Below are positions 59,777 to 64,000 of a DNA stretch of 64,000 nt, one piece after another (position 1 is the stretch's first letter; each line of letters opens with the position of its first letter). The DNA is taken from contig NZ_SJPW01000001.1 in NCBI RefSeq assembly GCF_007860125.1, positions 186,001-250,000 of the forward strand, written 5' to 3'. The translations under genes were made by a program, and so were the position numbers. Source of the stretch: Rubripirellula tenax (GTDB lineage: Bacteria > Planctomycetota > Planctomycetia > Pirellulales > Pirellulaceae). The notes under the pieces were generated by a model that worked only from the letters and a program-made list of their open reading frames with translations, had not been told where the DNA came from and did no database searches.

Positions 59777-61603
59777 ATGCTTTACCCGGGCCAAAAACGT
59801 ACGATCGGCACCCGCTATGCGCGTGCTTCGATTGCTTTCACCTGCATAGCGTTCGCTATGTACGGGGATCGTTCATTGGCACAATCGGTCGAAGTCGCAA
59901 CATCCGGTACGCCCTTTCAACTCGTCGAGTCCGACGGCGAATCGGGTAGCCGGTTGGCATGGTGGTCCGATGAAGTCAGCTCGCCGCTGCTGGATCGCCC
60001 GAATTGGGTGACATTTGATCTTCAAACGCTCTTGGCCGATGCACTCGCACACAGCCCGCGTATCCAAGGTGTATCCAAACGCACCAGCATCGCACTCGAA
60101 AAGATTGTCCAGCAAGATGCTGCCTTCGATCCGAACGTTCTGCTGGAAACCCGTGCCGGTCGTACCAATGATCCGGTCGGCAACTCGCTGACCACGGGCG
60201 GACCACCTCGTTTGAACGAAGAATCATTCACCGCCCGAGCCGGAATCACTCAAGCCGGACGACGGGGTACCGAACTGGATCTGTCTCAAGAATTGGGCCT
60301 CCTGGACAGCAACAGCCTGTTCTTTCAGCCCAACAATCAGGGCAATGCCCGGCTGAACCTATCACTGACGCAACCGCTGCTCGGTCGCGGCGGACAAGTT
60401 TATAACGAACGACTGCTGATGCAGGCCCGCATCGACAGCCGGACAAGCTGGCAAGCGATGCGCGGCGAAGTGGAACAGCAACTTGCCGACGTCGTGTCCG
60501 CTTATTGGATGCTCTACGAACTGCGTTGCCACCTGGTCCAAGCCAAAGGGCTATTTGAACAAGCTCGCGCGATTGAATCGATTCTAACGGCGCGCCGGCA
60601 CTTCGACTGCGGCGAGATCGAACTGGCCAAGGCTCGCGGCCGCGTTGCCAAACGTAGCGACCGCGTTCTGCAATTGATGGCGGACATCCAAAAGCAGCAA
60701 GTCAGGTTGGCGCGGGCGGTCGGTGCCGAAGAACTTGTCGCCGGCGGTGCTCAGCTTGAAATGATTCCTCGGGCCGTCACTGATTTCCCGACGCTTGAGA
60801 TCGATCTTGCACAAGCCGTAATCCAAGGGTTCGAGAACCGCGCCGAAGTCCGCGCCGCGGCGTTGGCGATGGAGTCGGCTGCATTGTCGATCCAGGTGAC
60901 GCGGACGGAATTGATGCCCGAATTGGTCGCCGTCATGAACGGATATCTTGCCGGATTGAACGGAGACAGTGCGGCGTTCCGTTCGTTTGGCGATCAGTTC
61001 TCGACCGGCGGCCCCGGCTTTTCGGCCGGCCTTCGGTACGAACTGCCCTATGCACGCCGCGCGGCCCGAAGTCGACACCGTGAAGCCAATCACCGCTATC
61101 GCCAACGAAGCGAAGAATTGCGTGAAGCGATCCAGTTGACGCACGCGGAAATCGCAATCGCGCTGGTCAACTTGAACACCGCCATTGCACAGCAAGAAAC
61201 CAAACGCAACGTGCTCATCACTGCGACACAGGAAGAAACCATTCTGACCGCCCGCTGGGAAATGATGGCCGGTGACGGTGGCAACGTCGGAACGGTCCTG
61301 GAATCACTTCTCGATTCGCAACAACGACGGGCCGACGCCGAAAGTGATTGGAGCTCAACAAAGAGCCAGTACCTAACAACTCTCGTGGAACTTCAACGCG
61401 CCATGGGAACCCTGCTTCGCTATGAACAGATCGATGTTGTCCAACAGACCTGCGACAACGTGATCGAATTCGTTCACAACAGCAACGCCCCTTTTGCTGA
61501 TGCCCCACCCCAACCTTCGCTCGATACTGAACCACCCGTGATCAACGCATCACTGGGCATGTCGATTGGCGACATGATCGACGAGCAGGAGAGTCAGCGC
61601 TAA
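59777..61603 (+). CDS. TolC-family outer-membrane channel protein
   Basis: The 608-residue protein has a signal peptide (IAFTCIAFAMYGDRSLAQ), then the TolC plan: an N-terminal segment FDLQTLLADALAHSPRIQGVSKR, beta-barrel segments (RLNLSLTQPLLGRGG), long helices (EVEQQLADVVSAYWMLYELR) and the second half with AVIQGFENRAEVRAAALAMESAALSIQVTRTELMPEL. TolC proteins form the trimeric outer-membrane duct of type I secretion and efflux systems. The next gene starts two bases after its stop. Divergent from the giant protein gene, it probably provides the outer-membrane exit for that protein; this is inference. Confidence 0.92.
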   Translation: MLYPGQKRTIGTRYARASIAFTCIAFAMYGDRSLAQSVEVATSGTPFQLVESDGESGSRLAWWSDEVSSPLLDRPNWVTFDLQTLLADALAHSPRIQGVSKRTSIALEKIVQQDAAFDPNVLLETRAGRTNDPVGNSLTTGGPPRLNEESFTARAGITQAGRRGTELDLSQELGLLDSNSLFFQPNNQGNARLNLSLTQPLLGRGGQVYNERLLMQARIDSRTSWQAMRGEVEQQLADVVSAYWMLYELRCHLVQAKGLFEQARAIESILTARRHFDCGEIELAKARGRVAKRSDRVLQLMADIQKQQVRLARAVGAEELVAGGAQLEMIPRAVTDFPTLEIDLAQAVIQGFENRAEVRAAALAMESAALSIQVTRTELMPELVAVMNGYLAGLNGDSAAFRSFGDQFSTGGPGFSAGLRYELPYARRAARSRHREANHRYRQRSEELREAIQLTHAEIAIALVNLNTAIAQQETKRNVLITATQEETILTARWEMMAGDGGNVGTVLESLLDSQQRRADAESDWSSTKSQYLTTLVELQRAMGTLLRYEQIDVVQQTCDNVIEFVHNSNAPFADAPPQPSLDTEPPVINASLGMSIGDMIDEQESQR

Positions 61604-61605
61604 CC

Positions 61606-62544
61606 ATGATTTGCCCCAATCATATCCGAATACTGCTAACCGCTTCGGTCGTCGCCCTCGCGTCGTTTGCCCCGAGCGTCGCATTCGCCCAAATGCAGAG
61701 TGTCCTCGATCGCACACCATCGCGAGTGGTGTACGAAGGCTTGACCGAGCCGCGCCATACCATCATGGTCGCCGCCAGTGAAATCGGTCGACTCGATTCG
61801 GTTAGCGTAAAAGTCGGTGACCAAGTCGTTGCCGGCCAGGTCGTTGCGACCTTGGACGAAACACTGCAGCAGTCGGCCGTACGCATCGCCACGATGCAGT
61901 CGCTGATGACGGGTGAACGTGACGCCGCGATGGCGGAAGCCGAACTGCACCAATCTCGGGTCGAGAACCTGCGTGAGTTGGCGAAAAACGGCATGGCTCG
62001 TCCGGACGAACTGGCTCGCGCGGAAATGGAATTGCGTGTTTCTTTGGCACGGTACGCGACTGCCGAAGAACAGTTCCAACTGCGTCAGCTTGAATTGCAA
62101 CGCTACCAAATTCAGCTCGATCGACGCAAAGTCCGCGCTTCGATGAGCGGCGTGATTTCCAAAATCTTACGCAAGCCGGGTGAATACGTTTCGCCCAGTG
62201 ATCCGTCCGTCGTTCAGTTGCTAGTCGTGGATAAGTTGATTGCGGTGTTCAACGTACCGGTGGAAGAAACGCCATCGGTTCGCGTGGGCTCGGGTGCGAG
62301 AATCTTTTTGCGCAGTTCGTCGACGACGATTGATGCCACCATTACATCGATCGCACCCGATATCGAAGGCGAAAGCGGCACGCTGCAAATTCGCGTTGAA
62401 TTGGACAACGCAGATGGCCGCTTGATGGCGGGCGACCGTTGTACGTTGCAGTTTTTCATGGGCGGTACATCCACCGCCATGCGTCGCCCCGATAGCACCT
62501 TGCGGATGACCAACCACGCGAACCCTCAAGGTGCCCAAAGATGA
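61606..62544 (+). CDS. HlyD/MFP-family periplasmic adaptor
   Basis: The 312-residue protein has a signal peptide (LTASVVALASFAPSVAFAQ), a lipoyl half-motif (GRLDSVSVKVGDQVVAGQVVATLD), a helical hairpin (AEAELHQSRVENLRELAKNG) and the second lipoyl half (RASMSGVISKILRKPGEYVSPSDPSV), followed by a beta-barrel (VFNVPVEETPSVRVGSGA). This is the periplasmic adaptor fold linking an inner-membrane transporter to a TolC duct. It overlaps the following gene by four bases. No RND or ABC transporter gene is visible up to the window end. Confidence 0.9.
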   Translation: MICPNHIRILLTASVVALASFAPSVAFAQMQSVLDRTPSRVVYEGLTEPRHTIMVAASEIGRLDSVSVKVGDQVVAGQVVATLDETLQQSAVRIATMQSLMTGERDAAMAEAELHQSRVENLRELAKNGMARPDELARAEMELRVSLARYATAEEQFQLRQLELQRYQIQLDRRKVRASMSGVISKILRKPGEYVSPSDPSVVQLLVVDKLIAVFNVPVEETPSVRVGSGARIFLRSSSTTIDATITSIAPDIEGESGTLQIRVELDNADGRLMAGDRCTLQFFMGGTSTAMRRPDSTLRMTNHANPQGAQR

Positions 62545-63992
62545 CCTTGACCGGGGCAAACACAACAGCACCAACTTCGGCGACACGAGTCTCCCTGGCG
62601 GGACCCACCGCCGATGCGATGTCGGCTGCGCTGGACGATGCGGTTGCCAAGTTGGCGGCGGTCGCCGAATGCCCCGTGTCGTCGCCTCCTTCGCAGTTGG
62701 ACGAGTCCACCCTGTTGTCGATGCGATTGCTCGAAGCGATGGCGATCGCGCCCAGCCGATCCGAGTCGCTGCGGTGTCTGGTCGCCACGTTGGCGTCTTT
62801 GTGTCCTGATGCCACTGTCCGTGGCGGGCTAGGTAATGCCCGATTGACTCGTTTTGTTGATTCGCGATTGGGCTGGCTCGGCCCCGAAAGCACCTTGCAG
62901 CAAAAAGCTGCGGCGATGTGGGACGGTTCACCGCATCGACGAGCAACCGACAAAAGCAACGAAGACCAAGACCAAGCCGCCGAACAAACCGGGCTGCAAC
63001 GCGCTTCGGTCGTGCGGCGCGATCATACGATCGAAATTCGTTTGCCGGCTGCCGAAGGCAATGGACGGTGCGTGGTGTGGATCGACGGCACCCTTGGCAG
63101 AATCGAATGGCTGCCCGCCACCGTGAATGCGATCAACGCCGTGTTGTGGGGGCGACCTTCGCGATCGCTGCCAACGATGGCGATCAACGTTGCGAAACGT
63201 TCCACCGCATTGTTGAGCATCTGCGCCGTGCTGTTGGCGCTGGCGACGCTGTGGCCGGTTCCTTATCGCGTCGCATGCACGGCGCGAGTCGAGACGGCCG
63301 GCGGACGTTTTGTTGCGACGCCGTTCGAAGCAACGCTATTAGCGGCGCACGCACGGCCGGGCGACGCGGTGAGCGCCGGGCAAGTTTTGTTGGAATTGGA
63401 CGGCCGACCGCTGCGATTGGAACGCGAAGCCTTATCTGCTGAGATCGGTCAAGTGTCCAAAGAATATGACGTCGCGCTGGCCACACGCCGAATCGCGGAA
63501 GCCCAACAAGCCGAACTTCGGAAAAAGCAACTCAACCGGCAACTCGAATTGATCACCGATCGATTGGGGCGTTTGGAAGTGATCAGCCCCATCGATGGAA
63601 TCATTGTTAGCGGCGATTTGGACAAGCATATCGGTTCGCCGCTGGAGCAGGGGCAAACTTTGATCGAAGTCGCGCCGTTGGATCAAATGCGGCTGGAAAT
63701 TGATGTCCCCGAACATGAAATTGCTTTCGTGAAAGTCGGCAATCCGGCGCGCGTCAAGATCAACGCGACCGGCGGCCCATCCATTCGAATGCCGCTACAA
63801 ACGCTGCATCCTCAATCGGAACTGAGGGATGAAGTGAATGTCTTCGTCGGCTCGATCGACCTCGAAAACACCGACGGCAACCTGCGTCCGGGAATGCAAG
63901 GGGATGCCATCGTCTATGGTCCGCTGCGGCCATGGATTTGGTCGTGGGTCCGAGGCGGTTTCGAACGCATTTTGTGGTGGGCGGGATACTGA
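62541..63992 (+). CDS. HlyD-like membrane adaptor with a long cytoplasmic N-terminal domain
   Basis: The 483-residue protein has about 210 N-terminal residues without a signal peptide, possibly GAF-like (LESLRCLVATLASLCPDATVR-type start; EIRLPAAEGNGRCVVWID end), then a membrane helix (STALLSICAVLLALATLWPVPY, about 222-243). An HlyD-like part follows: lipoyl halves (GRFVATPFEATLLAAHARPGDAVSAGQVLLELDG and VISPIDGIIVSGDLDKHIGSPLEQG) and a beta-barrel (RLEIDVPEHEIAFVKVG). The N-terminal domain would lie in the cytoplasm and could sense or bind the substrate. It starts inside the previous gene and its stop overlaps the next start (ATGA at 63992). GAF identity is tentative. Confidence 0.85.
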   Translation: MTLTGANTTAPTSATRVSLAGPTADAMSAALDDAVAKLAAVAECPVSSPPSQLDESTLLSMRLLEAMAIAPSRSESLRCLVATLASLCPDATVRGGLGNARLTRFVDSRLGWLGPESTLQQKAAAMWDGSPHRRATDKSNEDQDQAAEQTGLQRASVVRRDHTIEIRLPAAEGNGRCVVWIDGTLGRIEWLPATVNAINAVLWGRPSRSLPTMAINVAKRSTALLSICAVLLALATLWPVPYRVACTARVETAGGRFVATPFEATLLAAHARPGDAVSAGQVLLELDGRPLRLEREALSAEIGQVSKEYDVALATRRIAEAQQAELRKKQLNRQLELITDRLGRLEVISPIDGIIVSGDLDKHIGSPLEQGQTLIEVAPLDQMRLEIDVPEHEIAFVKVGNPARVKINATGGPSIRMPLQTLHPQSELRDEVNVFVGSIDLENTDGNLRPGMQGDAIVYGPLRPWIWSWVRGGFERILWWAGY

Positions 63993-64000
63993 TGGAAACG
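63992..64000 (+). CDS. Start of a further export-operon gene, cut by the window edge
   Basis: ATGGAAACG begins in the stop codon of the HlyD-like gene (ATGA), the same coupling as between the two adaptors. Only three codons (Met-Glu-Thr) are visible, so the product cannot be named. From such operons in Planctomycetes a membrane peptidase of the M50 type or a transporter would be plausible, but nothing in the sequence shows it. Confidence 0.45.

Overview
The window looks like a piece of a Planctomycetota chromosome, most likely Pirellulaceae (Rhodopirellula-like). The evidence is: moderately GC-rich DNA with loosely packed genes; a 9,541-residue surface protein opening with a LEDRVLLSG (LEPR-XLL-type) motif; remnants of a YTV-repeat cell-wall protein; and a lone fliG beside pilus-type genes. 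No rRNA, tRNA, CRISPR array, insertion sequence or prophage was seen. All family calls are from reading motifs; no database search was run.

Layout. 1-2,022 (minus): the 5' part of nusA, preceded by a candidate promoter and a leader terminator, and an unknown secreted protein. 2,662-11,534 (plus): a type II secretion / type IV pilus-like cluster (pseudopilin, response regulator, histidine kinase, STAS protein, GspE/PilB ATPase, GspF/PilC platform, PilM-, PilN-, PilO- and PilP/GspC-like proteins), followed by fliG. No secretin or prepilin peptidase is in view. 12,708-14,698: xseA (minus) and apt (plus). 14,741-15,771: a decayed YTV cell-wall protein gene with an in-frame stop and a hexanucleotide repeat, abutting the 3' end of another broken gene. 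15,861-20,158 (plus): a secreted Gly/Tyr-rich protein, then a Wzz-like chain-length protein and a Wzy/O-antigen-ligase-like protein. 20,134-26,406 (minus): a sigma-54 activator, a HEAT-like secreted protein, a small membrane protein, a TadG-like von Willebrand protein and two TadE-like pseudopilins. 26,655-30,591: a small membrane protein, transaldolase and a GGDEF/HD-GYP signalling protein.

30,850-59,475 (minus) is a single uninterrupted 28.6-kb gene for a roughly 1-MDa mosaic surface protein. Its modules include a DUF4347 domain with a His/Cys pair, LamG-like folds, beta-helices, C-type-lectin-like domains, delta-60 repeats, an NPCBM-like module, VCBS- and cadherin-like arrays, and a C-terminal membrane segment. 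Divergent from it, 59,777 to the window end (plus) is a tightly coupled export-type operon: a TolC-like protein, an HlyD-like adaptor, a second HlyD-like protein with a long N-terminal extension, and the first codons of a fourth gene.

The window therefore looks devoted to the cell envelope: a pseudopilus machine with its own signalling proteins, exopolysaccharide assembly, Tad-type surface proteins and a giant adhesin-like protein with an apparently dedicated exporter. The giant protein plus its divergent operon, in which no RTX repeats and no ABC transporter are visible, is the best candidate for a poorly described system.
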